From: Bilabrum cf. latius | Lineage: Eukaryota > Bigyra: Bicosoecida > Bigyra > Bicosoecida | Reading direction: 5' to 3' | Length of the DNA: 64,000 bases | Assembly: GCA_965178125.1 (NCBI GenBank) | Contig: OZ237736.1 | Span: 496,001 to 560,000, forward strand | Shown here: piece by piece, positions 36,805 through 46,574 of the stretch | How the letters are laid out: the number at the start of each line of letters is the position of its first letter | How positions within the stretch are numbered: position 1 is the first letter of the stretch | Program-made: the position numbers and the translations under genes | The notes under the pieces: model-generated | What the model was told of the DNA's origin: nothing | The model's input: only the letters and a program-made list of their open reading frames with translations | Databases searched by the model: none

Positions 36805-39800
36805 TCATAATTTTACGACTCCAATGGAAGCGTCAGCTTCTGCAGGGTCGTTGATACTAGAACCAGGATTACCGCTTTGGCTGCCTGCAGCTGCGTAAGA
36901 GGTCAGTCCTCCCATTGCTGGGACGTACCCGGAGGAATCTGCCCCTCTAGTAGCAGGACCCTATCCTGCTCCGTTGTCGTATGGGTTCACCGATCCCCCC
37001 ACGGGTGCTACCCGCAGCTGCTTAGTAGCCAATGGGTGAGCAGCGTCCTGCTAACCATGCACAGTTCCTGGAATGCTGCCCCCCCATGGGTAGGCGGGTG
37101 GGGGCGCAGGCAGTGGAGGCCCAGGAGGAACTGCTGCGTCAAGAAGCGGTCTTCCCGCTGCATCGCCAAAGTGGTCGTCCAAAGGAGGAGGCGCCCGGGG
37201 TTCTCCCGCAACTGGCTCCGCCTCCTACACCCTGGGTTGCTCCCTTCGGGGCAGCAGCCAGCAGCAGCATACAACGCAGTGGTCATTATCATCCCTACAA
37301 GTTACACCGCAGCAGCGTCGGGGCATGCATGGCCCACACATGCACAGAAAAATAGCACACGTTGAAGTCAGCACTACCCCTCCCACAAATGCACCTGCCG
37401 CAATCTCAATGGCCAAACGAACGGGCAGGCTAGGGGCCGGGGTTGGAGATGGTTGCACGGGGCTCGGCGAAGCCGTGGGGGAAGGCGTGCCGGTGGGTGT
37501 CGTGGTAGCAGTGGTGCTAGGTGTGGCGGTCGGCGTGATGGAGGGTGTTGGCGTTGGAGTCACCGTCGTACTCGGGCTTGAGCTTGGCGTTGGAGTCGTT
37601 CTCCACGCACTCAAAACTTGGCCATCCCCTACGATGTAAAGTCCCGCGGCACCAAGGCTCATGGAGTTGACGGAAGCTGTTTGGCACCCTGCAACTCGGT
37701 AGGTGTGCACTTGCACGTTGCCGTTCTGCTCGAAGGCATCCGACAGCCGGAGAGCGACCGTACTGGAATCAGGCTGCAAGTTCGCCTGCAAGCCGACGTA
37801 CACCACATCACTTGCAGACACAGCCAACGCCACCCCAGACTGCATTGGGTCCCATCCATTGGATTGCAAAAGCTGGACGTTCCACGTCTTGTCAGAAACT
37901 TGTCCATCTGAGCTGACGTATGATACCCATATGGTGGGGACCCAGAGAGGCAGGTGAACACACAAAACCATGACAGTGTAAGTTGCATACGAGCCACCAG
38001 GTGCACCGATAGGGCCAATATCACCAGGACTCACCACTGTGACTCCACGTCGGTTGACAAGCCCGTTGGAACTGAGACCGCTCTCTGGACGAGGTGGCTC
38101 AAGGGGCAGTTTAAAGTGGGATACCAAAGACTCGGGATTGTCCGATGCACTCATGAGGCTCAGCTTACCGACCACCGCTGCCTACATGGAAAGGCTGTTG
38201 CCCACGCCATCCGCCGAACCCTGAGACACCGCAGTTACGATTATTTCATCGAGGCACGACAGACCATCTTTCAGCGATGCCATGACGTCTGGCAACTCCC
38301 ACATCACTGCAGCCGTGCTTGTGTCAATGGCCACGAGACCGGGACACATTAACCCTACTTGCCCGCTCGCCTCGTAGCAGAGCGGGCTCGTGCTCTCATC
38401 CGGCCTAAACTCGTCGTCCGCGTTGGGGTAAGGGTACATGGGTCTGTACGCAGTGCCTAGGAGCAAGCGGCCACATACCGCCACGGGCGCGCCAGCAGCA
38501 AAGCTGAGCCCGGTGTCCATCGGCTTGGGGTAGCTCGGAGATGACCCCCACACGTTTAGTACCATGAGACTGCCAGGGGGACCCATCATGCCGCCATACA
38601 CATCAAGCCCAGTCACGAGCATGTACAATGGGCAGTGTGCCACCGCCGTAAAGCACTCTCCCAGTACCGCTTGGTGGACCTGGTATGTCCCTACCTTGGC
38701 GTACACTACCTAAATACTCGGGGCATCAACGATAATGACGGGAGGGCTTCCCCACGATTGCTTGGCCTTTGCCACTAGAATGAGGCGCGTTTCAGTCGAG
38801 CTACTATGCTACGGTGGCGTCACTATAAGCTCAAACTCAAAATACTGGCAGCTGACATCTACCAACCGGCTGTCAAAGGTGCCCAAACGCTCAAATATCT
38901 CGCTACCGAGCTTGCGCCTGTACAGGACGTGTTGATATCCGGTCGTCGCCTGCATCATGGTGACGATGAACTGCGAGTCATGCGCATCAATGACTAGATT
39001 CGACTGCTAGCAACCGTCGAGAGGTGATGCAGTGTGCACGAGGTCAGTTGCAGTCGATGCAGCGTCTTTAGATTTGATGGGCCCCATTGCCTGCTCGTGC
39101 CTTCTGGTTCTGCCCCTACCGGCGCCTTGCATACCCCACACAGGCAAAGTGGCATTGCTGGGGTTTGGGGTGGGAAGTGGCAGCGGTGAAGGAGCAGGGG
39201 CCTTGCGTAATTGAACCAGCTCGGCAGGGAATGGGTTTACCTTTGCAATCGCGAAGATCAGCTCCCTCCTGCCGATGGTCAGACCGACGATGGGACGGGT
39301 GCCCCATCCCTGGTACACTCGGTGCGATTCGATCGACGAGGTGCCATGCTGGGCATATATCGCTTCCAGTGGTCTGAAGGCAATCACCATATCCGGCTCG
39401 CTCCTGGTGTCGCCCATCGAGCCGAGGGACCGCAGCACGGCGTAGACGACTCCGTCTGGGGACATGACTGGGCTCTCCAGGGATGAGTGGCCCGTTAACT
39501 GCAATGGAAGCGATATATTAACTAGGTAGGTTCGCTCCTGTAGGCTGCCATTGCCAGGCAGAGCCACGAAGATCTGGTGAAAACTGGGAAATAAGGCGAT
39601 ACCCGGCTCGCCCTAGGTAGGAGTGGTCTTGGAGATTAGCAGCAGCACCGCCTGACGGCATCCCTAGTCAAACATGCCGTGGCAGTACTGTGTCATAAAA
39701 GGAGTGACAACACTCGCACTTTCGAAGGTACCGTCATCGTCAAAGCTTTCCGCAGCAGGAGGGGCTTGCACCCCTCGAACTGAGGGCTTGCTGGTGCCGC

Positions 39801-40860
39801 CCCAAGGCTGGTGGTACCTGCCCTGGCTGACCCAATAATCCTCTGTGCTGCCGCTCAATCTCCTCGTTATTGAGGGCTATCGCTTATACACTACAAGTTC
39901 CGTCTTTCCAACAAGTAAATTGCTCGCATTCCGTTCCACTACAGCAGCCATCCACGAGCCTTGGCACACAAGACCAAAAGAGACGATGTGCTGCATGCGC
40001 TCTGTCCATAGCACCTCGCCTGACCAGCGATCGAAGGCTCGCAACACCGGACAGTAGACCCCTCCTGCTAACGAAAGGCATAGTCCACCTGCACTAGCGG
40101 CTGTTCCATTCTCTGTGATGCTGTGGTCTTGCACGTATCGGGTGGTTACAACGGAATCGTCACACACAGCCACCTGCACTGGCATGTCTTCCGGTGCCTT
40201 CCAGATGCTGTCAGCCACTAAGGTTTCGCTGCTTTCCGGGTTCCAAACGTCGATCTGTAGAAGCTGGGCCTGTGCGTTCAGGTAATGCAAAGGGCATGAG
40301 CTCCTGGCGCTGCTGTCGCAATCCGCCGTGACGAGGGTGCTTGGGATGGCATTGACGTCCTTGAAGTACCTTTCCATCGTCGCCGAAGCGACATTGATGA
40401 TGAATAGGGTTCTAGAACCCACAAGGATTCTTGTGTCATCATTCCAACTTTTCTTGGGCAGGATAATTGCGTGATTATTCGGAAAAAGGCAGAAGACGCC
40501 AAGAGGCGCTGGGATACTGATCACTAAAAAGTCCAGCCCTGCAGACGGAGAAGTACGCTTTAGAATTACCAAGCTGAGCGGACGGTTGCACGAATACGCG
40601 TACTAGGCCCCTAGATTGTCAATGAGCACGTTTCCAATGTCGGACTGAGAAGGATTGCTGTCTGGCACCAACGGGACTGTTAGATTGCTGCTAGCCCGTT
40701 CGAACGGCCCTCGAGCGGCAAGCTGCATCCTAGAGTGACCCCCGTTGCCGAACTATGACCCCCAAACCATTGAATTCGACGAGTTCTAAAATACTTTGTC
40801 AAGGTGGCGTTGATGTGCAGCCATTGAGAATCCCACCTTTCGCGAATTGGGCAAGCCCCT
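36805..40860 (-). CDS. PQQ-like beta-propeller type I membrane protein, 13 in-frame TAGs
   Basis: The frame runs from about 40860 (first ATG at 40824) to TGA 36805-36807, about 1340 codons, with TAG at 40786, 40753, 40603, 39877, 39664, 39613, 39007, 38809, 38710, 38182, 37225, 37051 and 36961. Blade-like motifs include VWGS-TAG-FGNGGHSR near the start, FDRWSGEVLWTERMQHI (about residue 265) and AIDTSTAAVMWELPDV (about 832). A Ser/Thr/Pro stalk follows (37440-37620), then a membrane helix (VRLAIEIAAGAFVGGVVLTS) and a proline-rich tail. N-glycosylation-type NxS/T sites suggest an extracellular propeller on a stalk. A strong acceptor-like CTCTCTTCCCGCAG at 40861-40874 implies an upstream exon, probably carrying the signal peptide, which I could not locate. 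Confidence 0.72.
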
Positions 40861-41431
40861 GCGGGAAGAGAGTCAGGCAAGCTCAATACGACGGAAACAT
40901 TGCGTGCGATACGGGTTTACATGATTCGGCTGTCGACCCAAACAAGGCTACCTCACGCTGCAATCGACAAGAGTCCAAGAGCACATACGAGAATCTGAAT
41001 GGGGGAGCACAGCCCAGCTTTCCTGAAGCTTTGGACGCAACAGCGCTGAACCATTAGTCAGTAAGAGTATGGTATCATGTATAATTTGCTCCGAAGCAGT
41101 GAAGGCAAGCTTGTTTCAGTCGAGGAATGGTCAATTCATCACCAGTCCGGATTTCGGAATTCGGATTCCGGATGGTTGCCCCCGGCGGTTGCAACTGCAA
41201 ACCACTCGCGCAAATAGAGACTCCCTGTACACGTACGTGTACAACAAATGGAGCTGGTGGTGTCTACCAAGACTTAATTAGTCGGCTGCATGTCCTCCCG
41301 CCTGACACCACCAGTGCGCCCAGTCCATTCGTTGATGGGCAGGTCCTGACGCAATAACCTCCGGGAATATGCCGTTACATGTGGTAGTGCGCCACCCTAG
41401 GGGGCCTCCACGGTGGCGGTGGGCTTGGCGC

Positions 41432-42177
41432 TCATTTGCTTGTGTTGCATCCGCGATCGTCGAGTGGAAACTCTCCAACGGCTGCACCAAAAGGGGGCGC
41501 CTTCGAGGGGAGCTGGGGGGGTGGGTGGGGGCGACTTGCAGTCCGCCAGTGCTAGCCAAACCGACATGTAGACCGCTGAGATGGAAACTGCGGGAAAATT
41601 CGATATGGAGTCTGCGCTGCAAGGCAGGTTGGATGTCGATTCAGCTGCTCCTGTTGCAGCTACAGATCCCGTGAGCGAGCGTGTGGCAGGGCCTGTCTGA
41701 ATCTGGCTAAGTCGCAATACATGCACTCCACTTTACATGCACGTCGGATTGCACGTCGGCACCGTTCCTGGAGTTGTTCCAGGGTGCCTTGGACGATTGA
41801 GAGCTCCAGAGAGTCTGAGTCCCCTCGGTGGTCGTGCGTCAGCACCTGCTCCGTTTTGACGTGTTCCATCCATAGTGCTCTCCCCACTGCCGTGGGTGCC
41901 CAGGAAACATCCGTGTGCGTGGCTTCCGCGCGCATCTTTCGGCCTGTACCGAGCGTTCTCCTCTGTGGTGTATGGCACCTTCCCTAGGGTAACGCCCAGT
42001 GAGCCATCGTAAGATGAGGCGGCCATCTCGGCCTCGCCAGGTGCTCCGTGCTATCGCTGGCATGGCCGATGGACCGAGGATCCGGGAATTGTCCAAAGCG
42101 ATGCAGCTCTGTAGGTGCTTCATACCTACAGACTCCTCGTCGAACTTTGCCCAGGCGTCTGTCACTACCGGATGCAT
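41432..42177 (-). CDS. Unknown protein, possible two-exon gene
   Basis: A minus-strand open frame starts at ATG 42177 (MHPVVTDAWAKFDEESVGMK) and stays plausible to about 41955. A second frame from about 41935 (with the helical SLELSIVQGTLEQLQERCRR) runs through TAG at 41660 and 41549 to TGA 41432. The frame change near 41940-41955 would need a very short intron or a sequencing error, so the two may be separate. I recognise no domain. Confidence 0.3.
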
Positions 42178-42613
42178 CGTTTCGGCTTCGCGAAGTATTC
42201 CGTTTTTTTGGCGAGATGAGAGACGTTGGCACTCTTCCGGTTTTCACATGCGAATTCCCGCGTCGCAGCAGCAAACATTTCTCCGCCCTTATCATGCGGG
42301 TAGATATCATGGATGACCACTACATGGCGCTCTCGGCTATTGTAACAGTTGTGATGTAGCTGCTTTTCTTTGCTATCGCTTTCGCTTTCCAGTTTGACAA
42401 AGTGAGCGTGCTGACGTTGCTGGATCAATGGCGACGTGTTCGGCACCTGTGCAATTTGTAGTTTGGCAGCCCCGGTTCCACTCCAGCTACCGACCGAGGA
42501 CAACACATACATTTACATTATCCGCTAACTTGAAACCCATGCCATGTTGGTTCGCTGGATCCGTGCCGGGCTGAGCTCTGAGAAGCTCAACCATTTGCAG
42601 TATTCATGGTTTC

Positions 42614-43582
42614 ATGGCCGTCTATCTCGCGTCGCAGGTGACAGATTTTGCTGGTTCTACTAATTTCACCCTGCTTGCTTGGATGACCCTGATCTTGAGT
42701 GGGGCGTATCAGACCCGACAAATCATTGTCACGGTAATGCTTACGTTCACCAGAGCATACTTGGCGGGATACCTGCTCTATCGCGTGTTGCAGCGTGGTC
42801 ATGACGCTAGATTCGACCAGATGCGGTCGCAGTTCTTCGCCTTCCTGGGGTTTTGGGTCTTTCAGATGATCTGGGCGTTTGGTGTTTCCGTTCCGGTGAT
42901 CTACTTGAACTCATTGCCGGTTGGCGATGGAGCAAGCGACGAGCCCCCGCTGGAATGGAGAGACTACCTTGGGTACGTTTTGTTTGGAATCGGGTGCATT
43001 TTCGAGATCGCGGGAGATCTCACGAAGAACTCGTTCCGGGCTGACAAGTCTAACAAGGGCAAGGTGTGCGACGTCGGCGTGTGGGGATGGTGCCGCCATC
43101 CGAATTACTTCGGGGAAATCATGATCTGGTGGGGAATCTTTGTGAGCTGCACCGCGGGATTCGAGGCGAATGGCTATGGCGAGGGCTACGGCACCGTTGT
43201 GTCACCGATCCTCACGATGCTCATTCTTCTTTTCCTGAGCGGCGTGCCGTCCGCCGAAGGGTCCTCCTGGGGGAGGTACACGAAGAATCCAGAATATCGC
43301 CCCGTCGTGCTCGAGTACATCGAGAGCGTGCCGCCTGTGGTTCCTTTCCCGTCCCCGGTGTACAGGGTGCTCCCAGGCTGGTGCAAAGCGGCGTTCTGCT
43401 GCGAGTTCCCGATGTACGCCCCCCCGACCGAGAAGGAGGACGAGCAGGCGCGGGCAAAGGACCGGCTCACCAAGCACGGGGGCGGGCATGGTGCTAATGC
43501 AGACAGAGTGGAAGGCGGAAAGGACGAGGGCGAGGTGTCCGTGGTTGCCCCCGCGGCGGCGGGGTCTTCGCCCACTGCGTGA
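42614..43582 (+). CDS. DUF1295 / steroid 5-alpha-reductase-like membrane enzyme
   Basis: This is a 322-residue frame from ATG 42614 to TGA 43580-43582, with no TAG. Several hydrophobic segments (for example FLGFWVFQMIWAFGVSVPV, WGIFVSCTAGF, ILTMLILLFLSGVP) flank the signature GVWGWCRHPNYFGEIMIWWG, which is the conserved C-terminal motif of DUF1295 and steroid-reductase-like proteins. The family reduces or isomerises double bonds in sterols or long-chain lipids with NADPH at the ER membrane; the specific substrate is unknown. The C-terminal 60 residues are charged and Gly/Ala-rich. Shortly after the stop is a G-run (43600-43617). An upstream coding exon ending near 42600 is possible but not shown. 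Confidence 0.85.
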   Translation: MAVYLASQVTDFAGSTNFTLLAWMTLILSGAYQTRQIIVTVMLTFTRAYLAGYLLYRVLQRGHDARFDQMRSQFFAFLGFWVFQMIWAFGVSVPVIYLNSLPVGDGASDEPPLEWRDYLGYVLFGIGCIFEIAGDLTKNSFRADKSNKGKVCDVGVWGWCRHPNYFGEIMIWWGIFVSCTAGFEANGYGEGYGTVVSPILTMLILLFLSGVPSAEGSSWGRYTKNPEYRPVVLEYIESVPPVVPFPSPVYRVLPGWCKAAFCCEFPMYAPPTEKEDEQARAKDRLTKHGGGHGANADRVEGGKDEGEVSVVAPAAAGSSPTA

Positions 43583-43725
43583 CTGCACTGGGGGAGGAAG
43601 GGTGGGGGGGGGGGGGAAGAAAACTTGACCTGACTGTCGGGGAGATATTCATGGAAACGCTCTGAAGCTCTGTAACTAACGACACTATCTATGTTGCAGG
43701 CCTTGCTTGCCGAATCGATCGGAGC

Positions 43726-46251
43726 ATGAAACGTGCCTCACGAGGCGGATCCAAACTGCTGAAGTCGTCATTCTTTCTCTGTAGCGGGGCGAGGATGATC
43801 TCTTCACTGATTTTTGTAGGTTTACTGCATTTGATACATGCGTCGGATCTTGACACGGTTAGCGCCAGGTTTGCTACCTCGCTTCTACCCAAGGACAGGT
43901 CGGAAGGAGAGAGCCTAGCAAACGAGGTGAACGGAATACTCGCAAAGTTCATCTCGAGCAACTGCACGTTCGAGGGAATTGACTACAACTCAAAGCGAAG
44001 GGCAAGCTGGCCAGTCATGGCTCATCTTTCTTACACTCAAGCCATGCTGGCAGGCTGGCGCTCGAACCAAACTGGATCGCTTCATAATAACGCAACCGTG
44101 CGAAACGCTGGCGTATGCGCCCTCAATTGGTGGCTTGTCCACAAGCCTGAATGTCCGAATTGGTACGATCAGGTCATCTCGGGCCCCAACAACATTGGCC
44201 AGGCTGTGCTGTACCTCGGGGCCGGCTCCCTGCCGCAGAATCAGACCGACGCAGCTGATGCACTGATGAACAAGGCCGCCGGCCCGTGGACCGGAAGCAA
44301 TCTCCTCTTTGTGCTCCGCGCGCAAATTCTTCGTGGGTTGTTCTTGAAGGACGCAGACCACGTCGGGAAATGCTTCAGCACAGCGTATGGCTCGCTGGTC
44401 CTCTCGAACCAAGGCGATGACGGCATCCAGGCCGATGGGTCCTTCCACCAGCACGGGCCCCAGCTCTTGGCTGCTCACACGTACGGGTCTGAGTTCTCTA
44501 ACCACGTGCTTGAAATGACCATGCTGTCAGCGGACACGCAGTGGCAGCCCGCAGATGGCCCGTTGGCGAACTTTGCGGGTCTGGTGCTGGACGGGCAGCA
44601 GCACATGGTGCGGGCGCAGTCGGACCACTGGGATTGGCAGGCGGCTGGACGGTCCGTCGATACGCCACCTGGCCACCTCACTGGCGTGTCGTCCTCCCTA
44701 GTGCCCTCTTGGATGCGGTCTCTGGCAGACCGGCCCAGGGGTGACGAGTGGGTGGCGTTCGCTGACAGGCTTGATGCGGGCAGCAGCGGGGCGCCTCTTG
44801 TCGCGACAAAGGTGTACTGGGACAGCGACTTCGCCACGCACGCCACGAAGGATTTCTCAATGAGCATTCACATGCACAGCAAGCGCACCATCGGCGGTGC
44901 TTGCGTCAACGAGCAGGGTAAGCTGTCCCAGAGGATGTCTGACGGCACTATGGCTGTCTACCACAAGGGGGATGAGTACGATGGCGTGTGGCCAGTCCTC
45001 GACTACATGCGGCCTCCCGGGACTACAACGGCGATGAACGGAGAGGAACTGGGCTGCGGCAACGCCAAGAAGCCAACGTACTCTGGTTGCACCTTTGTTG
45101 GGGGAGTTGCCTCGAACTCTTCTGCCTTTGGCGCCCTCGCCATGGACCTTCACTACGACAAGGAGATCCACGCTCCCAGATCGTGGATGCTCATCCCGGA
45201 AGGATCCATCATGCTCGGTCAGTCCCTACAAGCCGCTGCTGGTGAAGACTTTCCCCTCGCCACCACGATGGACCAGAGGCTACTCGCCGGGGACGTCTGG
45301 ATCGGGACTCACCTGAGCGGAGGCAAGCCAGTGAAGTTGACAAAGCAGGGAAATTTTTCATACGGCATTCCAGGGGCTACTTCTGACTCCAGTCTACATT
45401 TTGGGGATGGCAGTATCGCTGACAACGACATCCTCCAGTGGGTATGGCACGACGGGACTGGATACGTGCTGCTTGGTGACAGCATGGGTGCACAGCACGA
45501 CACACCCCCGACAAGTGCACAGCTTTTCGTCGGTCCAAAGACTGGGGACTGGTCCAGGGTTGGTGTCGAGTCGGGCAATGTCACTTTGGACATGCTAGAC
45601 CTCGCTATGTATCACGCCAATGATGCAGCACAAGGAAATGGTACGTTTGCCTACGCCGTCCTGCCCACAGTCAGTTCGCCCAGTGACATGCAATCGGCCA
45701 TCGCAAGGTTTACCACCCAGCCGGCTGCCGGTCGGGATGACCAGCCTGCCTCAGCAGATGGCAAGATCAGAGTTATTCGCCCTGTAGTCGACGGGGCGTT
45801 CGCACCGTGGCACGCAGTACTGCATGACAGCGACGCCACGATGCTGGCTGTGATTTGGGATGCGAACGCACCGCCAGCCGCCGCAGGATTGCTGCAAGAC
45901 GGTACATTCACGCCGGTCAGCGCGGGAGCTGGGTGGTCAATTGCCTCTTCTGTCCCCACTACTGTCGTGGTGGATGCATCCGGCCTAGACTCCTCCGGCT
46001 CAGGGACTGTACTGCTCTCTGCTGCGTCTCCCGGCATCGACGGTGGCAAGATATCACTGTACGTGGACCGTGCGCTCAGTGCATGCACAGTTGCAGGCAC
46101 CAGCAGCGTATCTTGCGTGCCGTACTCGCCTCCTGCCTCAAGCCGTACAGCCTCGCTTAGTGAGGCTTCGACCTGGACGCAGATTACGTTCGAGTTGCCT
46201 GGCGGCGACCGTATGGTGGGCGCGCCCGTGAGTGTTCGGGCAACGAGCTGA
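43726..46251 (+). CDS. Secreted polysaccharide lyase family 8
   Basis: This is an 841-residue frame from ATG 43726 (a second Met 23 residues in may be the real start) to TGA 46249-46251, with no TAG. A signal peptide is visible (MISSLIFVGLLHLIHAS). The alpha-toroid domain has family-8 marks: NWWLVHKPECPNWYD (Asn-Trp motif), and DDGIQADGSFHQHGPQLL followed by TYGSEF, which supply the catalytic His and Tyr. Beta-sandwich domains follow. Family 8 enzymes cleave hyaluronate, chondroitin or xanthan by beta-elimination. With GH31 it suggests extracellular polysaccharide digestion. Family 8 is mainly bacterial; a eukaryotic copy lacking introns and TAG may be a late acquisition, though codon use looks like its neighbours. 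Confidence 0.88.
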   Translation: MKRASRGGSKLLKSSFFLCSGARMISSLIFVGLLHLIHASDLDTVSARFATSLLPKDRSEGESLANEVNGILAKFISSNCTFEGIDYNSKRRASWPVMAHLSYTQAMLAGWRSNQTGSLHNNATVRNAGVCALNWWLVHKPECPNWYDQVISGPNNIGQAVLYLGAGSLPQNQTDAADALMNKAAGPWTGSNLLFVLRAQILRGLFLKDADHVGKCFSTAYGSLVLSNQGDDGIQADGSFHQHGPQLLAAHTYGSEFSNHVLEMTMLSADTQWQPADGPLANFAGLVLDGQQHMVRAQSDHWDWQAAGRSVDTPPGHLTGVSSSLVPSWMRSLADRPRGDEWVAFADRLDAGSSGAPLVATKVYWDSDFATHATKDFSMSIHMHSKRTIGGACVNEQGKLSQRMSDGTMAVYHKGDEYDGVWPVLDYMRPPGTTTAMNGEELGCGNAKKPTYSGCTFVGGVASNSSAFGALAMDLHYDKEIHAPRSWMLIPEGSIMLGQSLQAAAGEDFPLATTMDQRLLAGDVWIGTHLSGGKPVKLTKQGNFSYGIPGATSDSSLHFGDGSIADNDILQWVWHDGTGYVLLGDSMGAQHDTPPTSAQLFVGPKTGDWSRVGVESGNVTLDMLDLAMYHANDAAQGNGTFAYAVLPTVSSPSDMQSAIARFTTQPAAGRDDQPASADGKIRVIRPVVDGAFAPWHAVLHDSDATMLAVIWDANAPPAAAGLLQDGTFTPVSAGAGWSIASSVPTTVVVDASGLDSSGSGTVLLSAASPGIDGGKISLYVDRALSACTVAGTSSVSCVPYSPPASSRTASLSEASTWTQITFELPGGDRMVGAPVSVRATS

Positions 46252-46574
46252 ATGGTTGAACTGTGCATGGAGTGGATTTGGAGTGCATTGTGATCGTGGA
46301 GTTGGGTTTATGCTGCGTGTTCCTTATCATACCTCGGTGCTTTGTGTAACCAAGTCAATCCAATGTGTGATGCAAAAAAGTAGACATATGGTTACTGGGA
46401 GCCCCCAAGCACACTTCCGGCTACTAAACTAAGTGACCACTCAAATGGCCAGGCCCGCCCCCAACTGCTTTGCCACCCGTGCACCCGCTCTCTTGCAAGC
46501 CCAAGCACTGCTCTAACCAGTGGACTAGCCGGTTTCACGCACGTGCGTCTGCTGTAGTACTACTGCTCAAATAG

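Noticed and set aside
46252-46574. Possible small gene between the lyase and gene A
   Set aside because: Only short frames without support; this is the convergent 3' region of the two genes.
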